The notes beneath the pieces are model-generated. The model was not told the origin of the DNA and did not search any database. It worked only from the letters and a program-made list of their open reading frames with translations. From positions 1 through 64,000 of the forward strand of contig JADIIU010000071.1 in the NCBI GenBank assembly GCA_027603945.1: 64,000 bases of DNA, given 5' to 3'. The DNA is from Terramyces sp. JEL0728. Taxonomy: Eukaryota; Chytridiomycota; Chytridiomycetes; Rhizophydiales; Terramycetaceae. This document shows, in pieces, positions 1 through 10,182 of the stretch. How positions within the stretch are numbered: position 1 is the first letter of the stretch; every line of letters begins with the position of its first letter. Made by a program: the position numbers and the translations under genes.

Positions 1-361
1 TTTGTCTGTCCAAAAGTATTTGCTGGTTTGGGTTGGCCAAACATTTTAGATCACAAAAAAATAAATCGCGTTGAATAGCTTTGGGGTTTAGATAGAATTT
101 GCCAGCATGCAACAATACTTTTAGACACAGTTTATTGCTACAGTCAATTTGTTTAGCTTGCAACACATATCTCTTTTGCTGGACCACATTTTTTGAAGCA
201 TAGTCACCACCTACAACAGTCCTTGATTGGCATTGCAGAATCAGTGAAAGATTCAATTATTTCGTGCAATTGTGCTTTCAACTAGACTTGACAGAAATCT
301 ACGAACACAATGTAATTGAGCTGTAAAATATCCTTTAAACAAATAAAATTTATTAAAACAG
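1..361. other. Left-edge intergenic stretch
   Basis: I see no convincing gene here. An imperfect inverted repeat links about 8-26 and 101-130: a 14-base core beginning TGTC and ending AGTATT recurs on the opposite strand with one mismatch, each copy next to a TGCTGG/CCAGCA motif. The right end contains the probable 3' UTR of the leftward DUF3455 gene, including an AATAAA near 341. Confidence 0.4.
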
Positions 362-1183
362 CTAATATCCATAGTAGCTGGATGGTCTTGAAGTGGAAGG
401 ACCAGAAAAGAACCAATACTCTGCAGAATATCTAACACGTACAAATTGGCCATCTCTACAAGAAGAGTTTGGTGGATTACCGCCTTTAGTATGGACTCTT
501 AACAAAGTTGTAGCTTTAGAAAGCAACCCGTCGTTTGATCCAGAAGTACGCGACAATACAACCCAAGGAATAGAGTTTGGATCAACAGTGATTTTTACAA
601 TTGGTTTGCCAGTGAATACACTGAAATCATCCAAGTACATCCAAGTTGGTTGACCTCCGTTTGAATCTGGTTGGGGCAGGAAAAAGTAGCTGATGTCTAC
701 GTGTTCAAGATTACGAGGGTCTTTGTATTGGTTTGCATCGACTGATTCCAAAGTCCATTTTCCGGCTGAGCATTTGTAGTTTTGAGTTCCTACTCCGAAT
801 GTTTTTGAAATGAGTTTGCTGCCTGATGGAGCACGGATTTGCTGTGGAAACCCTTTATACCAGTCATCACTTGAACCTTGATTGCTGTTCCAGTCATTTC
901 CATTCCAAGAGGTCATTCCGTTACCACTAGAGCCTTGGTTATTCCACGAATCCTGGCCGCTGGATTGGCCATTCCAAGAACCGCTACTGCCATATTGCCC
1001 ATTCGATTGGCCGTTGCCATATTGCCCGTTTGATTGCCCATCCATAGAACCTTTATCCCAAGATTGGCCAGATCCATAAGAATCGTAAGAGTATCTTGAA
1101 TTTTGAGGATTGCGGCTATTGTGCCTTTTAGCAAGTGGTTCAGCAGCGATGAGAGATACTAATAGAGTAAGGGTGAGTTGCAT
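362..1183 (-). CDS. Secreted DUF3455 protein with Gly/Ser/Asn/Gln-rich linker
   Basis: This encodes about 273 residues in one exon. I chose the start at 1183 because it gives a short hydrophobic signal peptide (MQLTLTLLVSLIAA) followed by a KR dibasic site; an in-frame upstream ATG at 1237 would hide it. Residues about 22-105 form a low-complexity linker rich in SGQ and NGQ repeats. The C-terminal half matches the fungal/bacterial DUF3455 family: GVGTQNYKC, a GGQPTWMY segment, IPWVVLSR, LLRVHTKGG and an ending Y-x-AEYWFF. The family is usually secreted and has no established biochemical role, although some databases label it malate-dehydrogenase-like. A paralogue lies at 7152-7802 with a much shorter linker. 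Secretion is inferred from the signal peptide. Confidence 0.85.
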   Translation of the reverse strand: MQLTLTLLVSLIAAEPLAKRHNSRNPQNSRYSYDSYGSGQSWDKGSMDGQSNGQYGNGQSNGQYGSSGSWNGQSSGQDSWNNQGSSGNGMTSWNGNDWNSNQGSSDDWYKGFPQQIRAPSGSKLISKTFGVGTQNYKCSAGKWTLESVDANQYKDPRNLEHVDISYFFLPQPDSNGGQPTWMYLDDFSVFTGKPIVKITVDPNSIPWVVLSRTSGSNDGLLSKATTLLRVHTKGGNPPNSSCRDGQFVRVRYSAEYWFFSGPSTSRPSSYYGY

Positions 1184-2021
1184 TTTTATAATGTATTTTT
1201 GTTTTTTCCTATTTATACAGCTATTCGGGCAGTGCACTGCACGGCCTTCAAAGAATTAACTTTGCCTTCCATTTTAAACTATGACGTAATTGTGCTTTAC
1301 AGCAATTTGGTGGTAATGATGTCACTTTAGGACGGCAGAAGAATTGATTATCCTAATGAACAGAGTGAATTGGCAGCCACCTGAAATCTTTGTTTTTGAT
1401 CCATTGCAGATAATTCTGCTGCTAACTCTACTCCTGTAGTACTGCAAGTTGCTGCAACGCTTTCTGAACAGCTACTTGTCAACAACGAAAAATGAATGGA
1501 TCAAAAACAAAGACAAAAGAGTTTGGAATATAAAGCACTCAGTTTTTGAAAAATGCATTGTCGTTAATGCATGAACGAGACTACTTTCGAAACAGAATGC
1601 TCTGACCATTTCCTCAATATATCCTTTTGTTTATAGCTCAATTTGTTGCATTCAAAGAATATGACCAAACATTCAAGTGGCAGTGAGAATTGGTTCCAAA
1701 CTCAAACACCATTTACAATAGCCAGATTTGTCAAACACAATTATTGTCCAGACAATTCCATTTACTCAGGAAAGGTGTAGAGTAATGTGAGTCACAAGAT
1801 ACACAAAATTAATATTTGGTTTCTAACCAAAATAACGCTTGATAATACTGGGAAAGAAATCCAACAAAAGAGAAGGCGCGATTGAACTAGAACCGCAATG
1901 AAAAGAATAGCCTGCGACTCTAATATTATATCATTTATTTTCGGGACTTTTGGTTTTTTGTGTCCATCATGAAACATTTTCAAGGATATAAGGCGTTTGG
2001 TCCCAATTTATTTTACGAAAA
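1184..2021. other. Long intergenic region between DUF3455 and FSH genes
   Basis: About 840 bases hold no supported gene. It serves as the divergent upstream region of the flanking genes and contains a perfect 18-base inverted repeat (listed separately). Confidence 0.6.
1388..1512. repeat. 18-bp perfect inverted repeat with 89-base spacer
   Basis: CTTTGTTTTTGATCCATT at 1388-1405 is exactly reverse-complemented at 1495-1512. The arms could fold into a long hairpin or be the ends of a decayed small element. No coding sequence lies inside. Confidence 0.85.
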
Positions 2022-2543
2022 ATGAACAGCCAGAAAAAGGTTTTATGCATCCATGGCGGCGGTAGCAACAAAGATGAAATGAAACAAGTTTTGGATCCAA
2101 TTACTTCCAAGTGCGGGCAGTACCAATATGTATTTATAAATGGCCCACGTGTTATGGACGAAAACAGTTTCCATTGGTTCCAAGGTGGGTATGCAATTGC
2201 TATCGATGCCTTTAAACAGGTGTGGGATGACAGTTTTGTTGGAATAGTCGGCATGTCCTGGGGAGCAGTCGCAACTGGTTTGGTAGCTCAACATCTGACT
2301 CCAGCTCCAAAGTGGTTGGTGACCTTTGTCTCTTCTTTTCCTCAATGCCCACCTTCTTTTGAAGAAGATCTAAAGAACATCAAATACACTGGAAACTGGT
2401 TCAGTATGGTTGGAGAACAAGACGAAGGCACAAACTTGTTGGAACACGTAAATGCTGAATTTACAACGCATCCAGGCGGCCATCATCTTCCATTTGACAA
2501 TGACTCTTTACAAAAAGTCATTGATTTTATCAATAAACAGTGA
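2022..2543 (+). CDS. FSH-family serine hydrolase
   Basis: This is a 173-residue, single-exon alpha/beta hydrolase of the fungal FSH1 family (esterase-like serine hydrolases). It opens with the oxyanion-hole segment KVLCIHGGGSN. The nucleophile elbow is G-M-S-W-G with Ser79, where the family usually has G-F-S-Q-G. The probable acid is Asp134 (GEQDEG) and the base His154 or His155 (PGGHHLP), so the triad is complete. It is shorter than most FSH proteins (about 220-250 residues), lacking insertions between strand and helix elements. There is no signal peptide, so a cytosolic enzyme is likely. The substrate is unknown. Confidence 0.85.
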   Translation: MNSQKKVLCIHGGGSNKDEMKQVLDPITSKCGQYQYVFINGPRVMDENSFHWFQGGYAIAIDAFKQVWDDSFVGIVGMSWGAVATGLVAQHLTPAPKWLVTFVSSFPQCPPSFEEDLKNIKYTGNWFSMVGEQDEGTNLLEHVNAEFTTHPGGHHLPFDNDSLQKVIDFINKQ

Positions 2544-2647
2544 TATTCATTAAGCTGAGCTGTGTAATATTATTCTGCTTGAGTAAATATGACAATTATT
2601 CTCTTTCAGTAAACTAACAGATATATTAAATTAATGCATGAAATACG

Positions 2648-3904
2648 TCAAGAACAAGATTTATCTGATTGTGGTTTCTTGCCGTAGTTGCAGCAACAAT
2701 TGGTACCTAGTTTAGCAGTTCAGCTACCTGGAACAAGTGGTTGGTTCGTTGTGTCTGGAGAAACTCCTTCGCAATTAAAAGAGTTACTGGCGCAAGGTGC
2801 AGTAGGCCCACTAGTACCAGGAGGCGGCCATTTAGCGTTTAATTGGCACGGTATTGGCTTTGCAGCACTCAATTGGCAACTGCCACTGCTTGTATGTCCG
2901 GAGCAGAGACTGTTCCAAGCATTTATATCAAGATCAAAATGAGCTTGCGTTAATTTAAATCTTACGATGGTTATTGGAAGCGCACCAATCGCACTGAGCA
3001 ACTACTGGAACACCACAGTTGTTTCCGCAACAGCCGTTGTATAAGCTGCCTGCTGAGCCAACACAAGGACAATTTGGAGTTAAATTAGGATTGAGACCAT
3101 TCAAAGTCGGTAAATTGATTGCATTCACGCATGGGCTTATTAGTAATATAGTACCCACATTCTTGGAATCCAGATCCATTGCATTTACAGTATCCACCGC
3201 ATCTTTATAAACTTGTGTTTACCTATCAGTAAGGGCTACTACGACTTGCGATCCGCTTGGGCCGGTTAATTCGTAACACAAGTTTGATGCTTCAGTCATG
3301 CCGAGACCCCAAGCACCGCCAATACCAGTTCTATTCGTAAACTTTGCCTGCTGGCTATTACCTACGATCATGGCAGAGGATGCAGCAATCCCAACGCACT
3401 TTGTTGAAGGGTTAGGATTATCTGGACAAACTTGAAGCCCCAGCAAGTTTGCTACCTTGTTAGCCGTAACTAATGGCTGCTCGGTTTGAGAAACTCCATT
3501 ACAGCCTACGTCAGTGTCAACATACCGCCGTTAGCTAGCGTACAGTAGTAAGTGGACCACGGATTGGGGTCAGATTGAATACCTTGATACCCACCAGTAA
3601 ATACGCAAACGCCATTCACACAGTTGCCTAGACCTAGTGGACAAGTTTCTGCAGTACAAGCAGTTGGAGGCATACAAATCGTTACATCATCTTTGACCCG
3701 CAGCAGTCTTCCTTGATTTTGATACCCGCATCCCTCAGATCCATCGTGATTTAGGAAAAGTGGTAAGGTAGGGGGCTGCGAACTGTTTGTCACTGCGATA
3801 GCACTTGCACTGCCATGGTAAAGTAAGAGCAGGAAATGGACCAACTGTCTCCTGGTCAGTGCGCCAAATCCAAGATTTACTAAGGAATACAAGTTGGACG
3901 GCAT
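2648..3904 (-). CDS. Secreted double-psi beta-barrel (expansin/barwin-like) protein with Cys-rich tail
   Basis: Six exons give about 384 residues. Introns are 3506-3525 (20 nt), 3203-3222 (20), 3136-3154 (19), 2944-2965 (22) and 2707-2727 (21). The N-terminus has a hydrophobic stretch (HFLLLLYHGSASA) consistent with a signal peptide; the exact ATG is uncertain. The core contains GGAWGLGMTEASNLCYE, VVVALTDRCGGYC, ECGPCVNA, the QCDWCASNNHPHFDLDI segment and GSCQL, a pattern I associate with barwin/expansin/GH45-type double-psi barrels acting on cell-wall polysaccharide. The last 40 residues (FNCEGVSPDTTNQPLVPGT, then CCC and YGKKP) closely match the tail of the chitinase transcribed divergently next door, implying a shared wall-binding module. 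The enzymatic or loosening activity is inferred, not shown. Confidence 0.75.
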
Positions 3905-4335
3905 CTATCTAGCAAGCTTGACTCTATACTGGTCAGAAAGGACTTACTGGAAATTATTGGCTCGGTTTTAGCATGTGTTCCATTTATAAAAATCTCTGTG
4001 GTCTTTGTCCCGCCTCCTTGAGTAAGCTTTTAAGGGAAAAGGAAAATGCAACAATCAGATTAACTCACGGAGCCTAGCATCTGATAAAGTAAATACGATC
4101 TGTTTGAAATAAGGGATGCAGTATTGCCTGCGGAAGATTTACACCTCACCCGAATACCAAAAAATCTTTCCGCTCAAACAACTCCTCGGCGTTTTCGAGG
4201 TTTTTGGAAATAAAACATGAAATATCCTATCGCATCAGGTGATATTTGATAAATGCACGCACAACCAGGAACGAATGACTTATAAACAGCAGCCAATCTC
4301 AACGATCTTCTCTCCCTTTCGTCAACTTAAAAGAA
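3905..4335. promoter_or_regulatory. Divergent promoter region between barrel protein and chitinase
   Basis: This 431-base gap separates the start codons of two divergently transcribed secreted genes whose proteins share a tail module. Shared regulation is plausible. I see no motif I can name. Confidence 0.4.
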
Positions 4336-5952
4336 ATGTTTACCGGGGCTTCAACCAATCTCCAACTGCTAGGGCTTGTAGCTGTGTATCTGTTATCTGG
4401 GATCAATGCTGCGACTATTAGCCAGCCAATCAACGCCAAAAGGAATTTTAATCACGGAACCATTCGGTCGACCATCAAAGTAACTGCGCCAGCCAACTGC
4501 CCAGCTTTGGGAGCACTTCCTCCAACACCAAACGCTCGGCCAAATGGCAACATGTACGTAGGATACTATGAATCTTGGGCTGATCCAACTGCTTCAAACC
4601 TGTGTCTCGTTCCTACTTATTACAATGTGGTAATTCTCTCCTTTGTCAATCCAACGTTCAAGTACACCAAAGGCTCGTTTGACATCTCTCAAACTGGTTT
4701 GGACTTTTTGCCGTCGGCAGCAGCCAACTTGAAAAATGGTATTGCTATTCTCAGATCACGAGGAAATCGTGTGTTGGTATCAGCTGGTGGGTGGTGCTAC
4801 TCAGGTAACTTCAATTAAACAATAGTCGATGGTGATTCAACATGCATTGCAGGAGGTGTTACTCCTTCTAAAACCAGCTGGGCAATGTTTGATCCAAAAG
4901 ACTCGAGATACAATCCAACACTCTATACCCAAAGTCTCAATGCTCTCCGAGACTTTGTAGACGATTTCGGTATAGACGGCGTTGATGTTGATTTCGAAAC
5001 TAACGGCTATCCATCGTCCATGTCTTCTCAGGCCAATTGCCAGCCAAGTAATGGTGGAGGCCCGTGGGTTCCACCAGGCACAAATCTAACTCAAACTTGT
5101 GCTGCCGATCCGCAGTACATTAATATAGTAAACCAATTTCGTTCTGCATTTCCACGACCATACCTTTTGAGCAGTGCTGTCCATGGGTATGGTGCGTATG
5201 GCGAAGGCAAGTACGATAACGCTCACATGGTAATCACTTGTTAATAATAGGCTCCTGGCTGGGGTGGATTATGGTGGAATGGTGGTATGTCCATTGGAAT
5301 GTTGAAAGCATCAGGAAGCAGTCTGGATTGGCTGAATGTAATGTCCTACGATGCCAACACGTACTGGGATCCAGCGTCGAGGACCTACATCGTCAATCCA
5401 AACAATAACAATGTCAACTTTGGATACTATGACCCAACAACGGCACTCTCGGCATACAAACAATACTTTTCTGGACCAATCTTGTTGGGGGTTGAAACTC
5501 CAATGGAAGGATATCCCGCTGACCAAGCATCTACACCGTGCCATTTAGGACATTGTTTGACGGTTGGCGAACTGGGGTTCTTGCTTGATGTTATTGCATC
5601 TCAAAAAGCAGGTGGAATCATGATCTGGGCAATTCAAAAGCAACCACAGCCGCAATACGCTGCATACCCTGATCCTAATACCGTCTCCTCTCAAGTTTGT
5701 AATTATTTCAAGTGGTCAAATTGTCATGACGCTTTTCCACTTGGCTCTGCTGCTCCAACTGCTGCTCCAACTGCTGCTCCAACTGCTGCTCCAACTGCTG
5801 CTCCAACCACCGGTCCAGTAACAACGACTTGCGGGGAAAACTCTTTTAACTGCAGTGGTGTATCTCCAGATCCAAAAAACCAACCGCTTATTCCAGGAAC
5901 TATTTGCTGCTGCTACTACGGGAAGACTCCAAAGTCTGCAAATTCTTGTTAA
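4336..5952 (+). CDS. Secreted GH18 chitinase
   Basis: Three exons give about 524 residues. Introns are 4805-4825 and 5230-5250, both 21 nt, each introducing stops if retained. The protein starts with a signal peptide ending near LLSGINA. The GH18 barrel includes YVGYYESW, VLVSAGGWCYSG (SxGG motif) and the catalytic DGVDVDFE, so the acid Glu and the preceding Asp residues are all present. MSYDANTYWDP and GGIMIWAI match later barrel strands. After the barrel comes a linker of five AAPT repeats, then a Cys-rich tail (FNCSGVSPDPKNQPLIPGT, CCCYYGKTPKS) almost identical to that of the divergent neighbour. The enzyme would hydrolyse chitin in the wall or environment. Confidence 0.95.
5749..5808 (+). 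repeat. 12-bp coding minisatellite in chitinase linker
   Basis: Five tandem copies of GCTGCTCCAACT (the last ends ACC) encode Ala-Ala-Pro-Thr repeats joining the catalytic barrel to the C-terminal module. Copy number is likely to vary between strains. Confidence 0.95.
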
Positions 5953-6092
5953 TTTTAGAATAAATTGTTTTCAATTAAAGAGTATGAGATTGCACATAGG
6001 AAATACAAAACTACCAACTCGAAATGGTGATCTCAAAGTCTATGTCCGTCTAGCTGAATAAACCTGTTGGGTCTCATTGAAAAACAAAATCT

Positions 6093-7085
6093 TTACATGT
6101 ATTTTCCAAGATTGTACAAATCATATGCAGTCTGATAATACACCATCGGCAAATATTCTTCATAGCCTTTAAAACACTCTTGAAATGTTTCTCTGCTCTG
6201 TTCAACACATACACCAAACATTTCAATTCTAGTATGGGCGTCGCTGCTATACATGATCTTATTCAAAGGACCCAATTCCATCAAGCCTTTGATTGCGTCA
6301 AGCTGCCCTTGCTTGGACAATAACGGAATTGCGAGTCCGGTATCCAAGTATACATTGCTAAATACCGAAGCCAGATAGCCAGCTTCTTTGCAGTACGGCC
6401 ATGAAGTATGCAATAGGACGATAGGCACAGACGGATATTTCTTTATCAACAGAGTCAAATATACTGGATTCGCAGCTACAAGATCCAAATCAGCATCTCC
6501 AAATCCTGTGTGAAATTGCATCGGCAAACCTTTAGAGCAAGCCAGATCCAAAATATGTTTAATTATAACCGGATCCTGTAACCTAGCAGCACCAGAATTG
6601 ATATATTTTAAAATACTATCTTTGATTTCAGATTCGGCATAGTCTGGCTGTATTTGAATGAATCCACACCGATATGCAGCAATTGATTTGTATCCTACGA
6701 CAGGAACGTCGTGTATATCTGGGTTAATCTTTTCCATAAATAATTTATTGAATTCTTGCAATGCATTAGTGCTAGGTTTGATGGTTTTCAATACATCTTG
6801 CGCTGTAGTTTCCAATCGAAGTATTTGAAAAGTCTTGCACATTGTCTCGTATTCACAAGGAGAAAATCCAAAATCAACCAGCAATGCTTTGATATTATAA
6901 TCCTTGAAAATATCTTTTTTCAGCTTGCGTAAAGTTTCAACACCTCGTTTGTGTGCAATAGTGTGTGTATTTATATTTGCTGATTCAGAAAACATTCCGT
7001 GGATCTCTATTTCAGTAACTGGACTGGTCTTGAATGGGTGGCAATGGTTGTCAATAATCGGTTGCCGATCGAAATCAAACTTCAT
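6093..7085 (-). CDS. Amidohydrolase-2 family protein, FluG N-domain-like
   Basis: This single-exon, 330-residue protein is a metal-dependent TIM-barrel amidohydrolase. Visible motifs are DNHCHP near residue 12 (HxH metal site), QFHTGFGDAD, LLHTSWPY and YSSDAHTRIE, which supply the later His and Asp ligands. The pattern resembles the N-terminal amidohydrolase half of fungal FluG proteins more than ACMSD decarboxylases. The glutamine-synthetase-like C-terminal half of FluG is absent. The substrate is unknown. There is no signal peptide. Confidence 0.8.
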   Translation of the reverse strand: MKFDFDRQPIIDNHCHPFKTSPVTEIEIHGMFSESANINTHTIAHKRGVETLRKLKKDIFKDYNIKALLVDFGFSPCEYETMCKTFQILRLETTAQDVLKTIKPSTNALQEFNKLFMEKINPDIHDVPVVGYKSIAAYRCGFIQIQPDYAESEIKDSILKYINSGAARLQDPVIIKHILDLACSKGLPMQFHTGFGDADLDLVAANPVYLTLLIKKYPSVPIVLLHTSWPYCKEAGYLASVFSNVYLDTGLAIPLLSKQGQLDAIKGLMELGPLNKIMYSSDAHTRIEMFGVCVEQSRETFQECFKGYEEYLPMVYYQTAYDLYNLGKYM

Positions 7086-7151
7086 TATATGTTTGGATTC
7101 TCGGAGATTTGCAAACCAAGATTCAATTCAAACCTTTTACAATCATTTAAT

Positions 7152-7802
7152 TTATTGAGTAAAGAACCAATACTCTGCAGTATATGCCACACGTATACTC
7201 TGTCCGCTTTGGCATGCAGAAGTAGGAGCATTTCCGCCTCTAGTATGCACTCGCAGGACAGAATTAACTTTGGAGAACACACCTGCACTCGATCCAGAAG
7301 TGCGGGTCAATACGACCCAAGTAATAGAATTAGAGTCAACTGTACTTTTCGCTGCTGCTTTCCCAGTAAAAGTGCTATAATCATTCAAGTACATCCACGT
7401 TGGCTGACCACCACTGCTATCCGCAGCAGGTAAAAAGAAGTGCGATACTTCAGGATGCTCCAGTCTATGGCGGTTCTTTGCTAGTTCGGCATTAGCAGAT
7501 TCAAGTTGCCAGCTACCACTAGAGCATTGGTAGTTTTGAGTTCCAACGCCGGATGTTTTTGCTAGTAATTTACTTCCGGAAGGTGGTCTGATTTCTTGTG
7601 GGATTCCGTTAAATAAATCGTCGTCAGAGTGGTATTTGCTGTAGTGCAAGTCTCCGTTATAGTATTGTGCAGGGTATTGGCGATCGGAGTGAGATTTGTG
7701 AAGGTTAGGCGTGCGGTTGTTGTGACGCTTTGAAAGGTTATCTGCTGAAATGGATGGCAGGAGAAGGGATGCGACAAACATTGTATTCCAATGTATTTTC
7801 AA
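7152..7802 (-). CDS. Secreted DUF3455 protein, short-linker paralogue
   Basis: This single-exon protein of up to 216 residues is paralogous to the gene at 362-1183. The start is 7802, or the internal ATG at 7781 which gives a cleaner signal peptide (MFVASLLLPSISA). A KRH dibasic site follows, as in the paralogue. Shared features are GSKLLAKTSGVGTQNYQC, GGQPTWMYL, ITWVVLTRTSG, LRVHTRGGNAP and YTAEYWFF at the end. The Gly/Ser/Gln-rich linker is largely missing. It is probably an extracellular protein of unknown function. Confidence 0.85.
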   Translation of the reverse strand: MKIHWNTMFVASLLLPSISADNLSKRHNNRTPNLHKSHSDRQYPAQYYNGDLHYSKYHSDDDLFNGIPQEIRPPSGSKLLAKTSGVGTQNYQCSSGSWQLESANAELAKNRHRLEHPEVSHFFLPAADSSGGQPTWMYLNDYSTFTGKAAAKSTVDSNSITWVVLTRTSGSSAGVFSKVNSVLRVHTRGGNAPTSACQSGQSIRVAYTAEYWFFTQ

Positions 7803-7935
7803 AAGTTTTTATGGGCTGAAATTACAACTGAGCCACTTATTTTGACGATGCTCAAAATTAGTGGATTACACATGAGTAGAATAATATCTCCGCATGTGGA
7901 GGAAACCAAAGTATGCAGTTTCACATTTTATTCAA

Positions 7936-9805
7936 TTAAACAAAGGCAAAGTTTTGTTGAGCAGAACCCGCTCTCATAAGTAAGCAAGCAACTATTTCCT
8001 TGATAAATTCTTCAAAACATATAATGTTTCTAATTACTTCTCTTTCTTGATCAAAATCGGACATGAGATCATCATTTAAGCTTTGTTTAATCAGCGGCAA
8101 TCTGATTTCATAGTTTGGAATGCTTGCCTTGTACTGATCTACTTCGGCTATTAGTTTTGTGAAAATAGTAAGGATCGAGGGACAGGCTGGGCTGTCTGAT
8201 TCTTCAAATAGACACGAGAACAGCACTTGGTTTGGCTGAGTGGATAGAATAGTAATAATTCCCGTTAGCGCAAGATTGATTTTCATGGAATGTTGGAAGA
8301 AGCCACTGAACTTTTGTAGTATTTTGTTGAGTGTTGGGTCAGTCTTTAATAGAGCAACTTTTTCCTGTAATCTTCCCTCAGCCAATTCAACATCAACTTG
8401 TGTTTCAGAACCATCTTTTTGTAACGGTTTGTTCACTAGAATTGCCGAAATCGCGTCTGCTAAATACGTATCAAGGTTAGAATGCTGAGGTCCTGTCCCT
8501 TTTGGTAATAGCGGAATGTACTTGTTGAGCAACTCCATATGTTCGGAAATTTTCACTGGAATCTTTACATCCAAGTCGTCACATTTTTCAAACAATAACG
8601 ACACAGCTAACCTAGATTGGTGGGTCAAGATGAAAGTCAAGATTTGAATTACCAAAGTAACAACATCTTCTGACAATGAATTTAATTTTGAAAGTAAAAT
8701 ATCCCTTGCTTTCAAACTGTCCAAATCATCAACACTGCTACTTTCCAATAAGAATCTAGTAAGCGCTTCAAACATTTTTTGGTCAACAGTAAGTTCAATC
8801 ATGTTTTGAATATAAAATAGTGAAGTGACAGTCGACCCATCAAAATCTGAGCAGGAATTTAAAGTTGAAAACACAACTTGAGACAAGAACAAATCTGTGA
8901 ACTGTTTAATGATTGCATCTCCAATCTTTCCACTTGGACACTTTGTCAGACACATATGGACAAATTTGTAAAATGAGAGAAATGCTTTCATATCTGCTTC
9001 AAAAATTTCCTTGTTGTGTCTGCTCCTGTTGGAAATATTTGGCAATATAACTGGTAGCTGAGCATGTAATCCTGCCAAAGAAGCTACAATAATCGAAGAA
9101 AATTCAGTTTGTAATATGTATCCTTCCAAATCGCTGTTTACAGCACATTGACACAAGAGCATCTCAAACGCTGCTCTAGCAAAATCGCCGTTCTCAGTGT
9201 CCAAATGAACTAGATTAAAATCAAGTACTGAACTGAATCAAGTGGTCAAAGATTGAAAATTGAGGCTTTCCATCTTGTGGTTTTAAAAAGAATAAATGGA
9301 GCAATTCCGGAGATTCCAATATTTTCAATGATAAATGGTATTCCTGAATTAATTACAGTTACCAATTCAATCAATTTTTCTCCCAAAGCTTGGTCTTTGA
9401 GTAGTTTCGTAATTGGCCCGTGAATAGCTGCGTTGTAGATGAAATGAGAATCCATCATGTTGACTAATTGTGAAGCGAAATTGATTATTCGCTTGTTGCT
9501 TCCCGCCAAAATCATTTGTCCCAGAATTTCATTCTTCAAAAAGAATTCGGTGCAGCTGCCAGTTTCCTACATTAAAGTCATTGTACATTAGTCTTGAGGT
9601 TTTTGGCCTGTTCCATCAACAAGAGATCAAGCATTTCATCCAAAGAATTTCTTAATTGCTGTTCGGAATACGGAGACTTTAGCTCTTCCAAGGCATATTT
9701 CCATGCGCTCTTGAATTGGTCGATCGGAGTTTGTTCTTCGAATACTTTTGCCGCTTCCCGGCTAATTGAAAGTAGTTTCGATTTGAAATCTCCAAACAAA
9801 TCCAT
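7936..9805 (-). CDS. FHIP-like (RAI16/FAM160 family) protein
   Basis: Four exons give about 603 residues. Introns are 9567-9586 (20 nt), 9344-9362 (19) and 9210-9228 (19). Splicing restores family landmarks: an N-terminal FKSAWKYAL segment, SPELLHLFFLKPQ, then PQFSIFDHLIQFIHLD followed by NGDFARAAFEMLL, the signature of FHIP proteins (FTS- and Hook-interacting). In fungi such as Aspergillus this family links early endosomes to dynein through Hook, so a cytosolic trafficking adaptor is the likely role. I chose the start at 9805 (MDLFGDFKSK) because upstream in-frame residues do not resemble the family. The C-terminal part is helical repeat-like and less conserved. Confidence 0.8.
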
Positions 9806-10182
9806 ATGGTAAACTTGGGACAAGTTTTTTGAGGAAGCGTTTGCGCCACAAGAATTCCTTATTTCCCACACTATTTGTATGGCTAATGAATTAAGGATTC
9901 CACACGGCAAATGTAATAACAATTACGCACATCTAAAGGATATGCCCCGATTGTCTGCAAGCCTCCATTCGGATGAGATAGGGTCCAGTGCTGGCGAATA
10001 AGTATGTTCCAAGAACTATTGCTATATTGAATTTCATCCTTCCGATAATCTTGCTTTGGATTTGAGTAGTGCGACAGCTGCGGATTGACATTGACTTTGC
10101 AATCTTGACATTGGTTAATGTCAATTAGTATAGTTAAAAAGAACTCTTGTACATCCTGAAAAAGTGACGGGTTTCTTTGCAA
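9806..10182. other. Divergent intergenic region
   Basis: This gap lies between the FHIP-like and homeodomain starts. It contains an open frame of 104 codons on the minus strand (9883-10197) that overlaps the homeodomain gene start and resembles no family I know. I treat it as non-coding. Confidence 0.4.

Noticed and set aside
882..1134. Open frames on both strands across the DUF3455 low-complexity linker.
   Set aside because: They are shadows of the Gly/Gln/Asn/Ser repeat in the real gene.
4239..4421. A 60-codon frame overlapping the chitinase start.
   Set aside because: It is out of frame with the chitinase signal peptide and lacks any recognisable feature.
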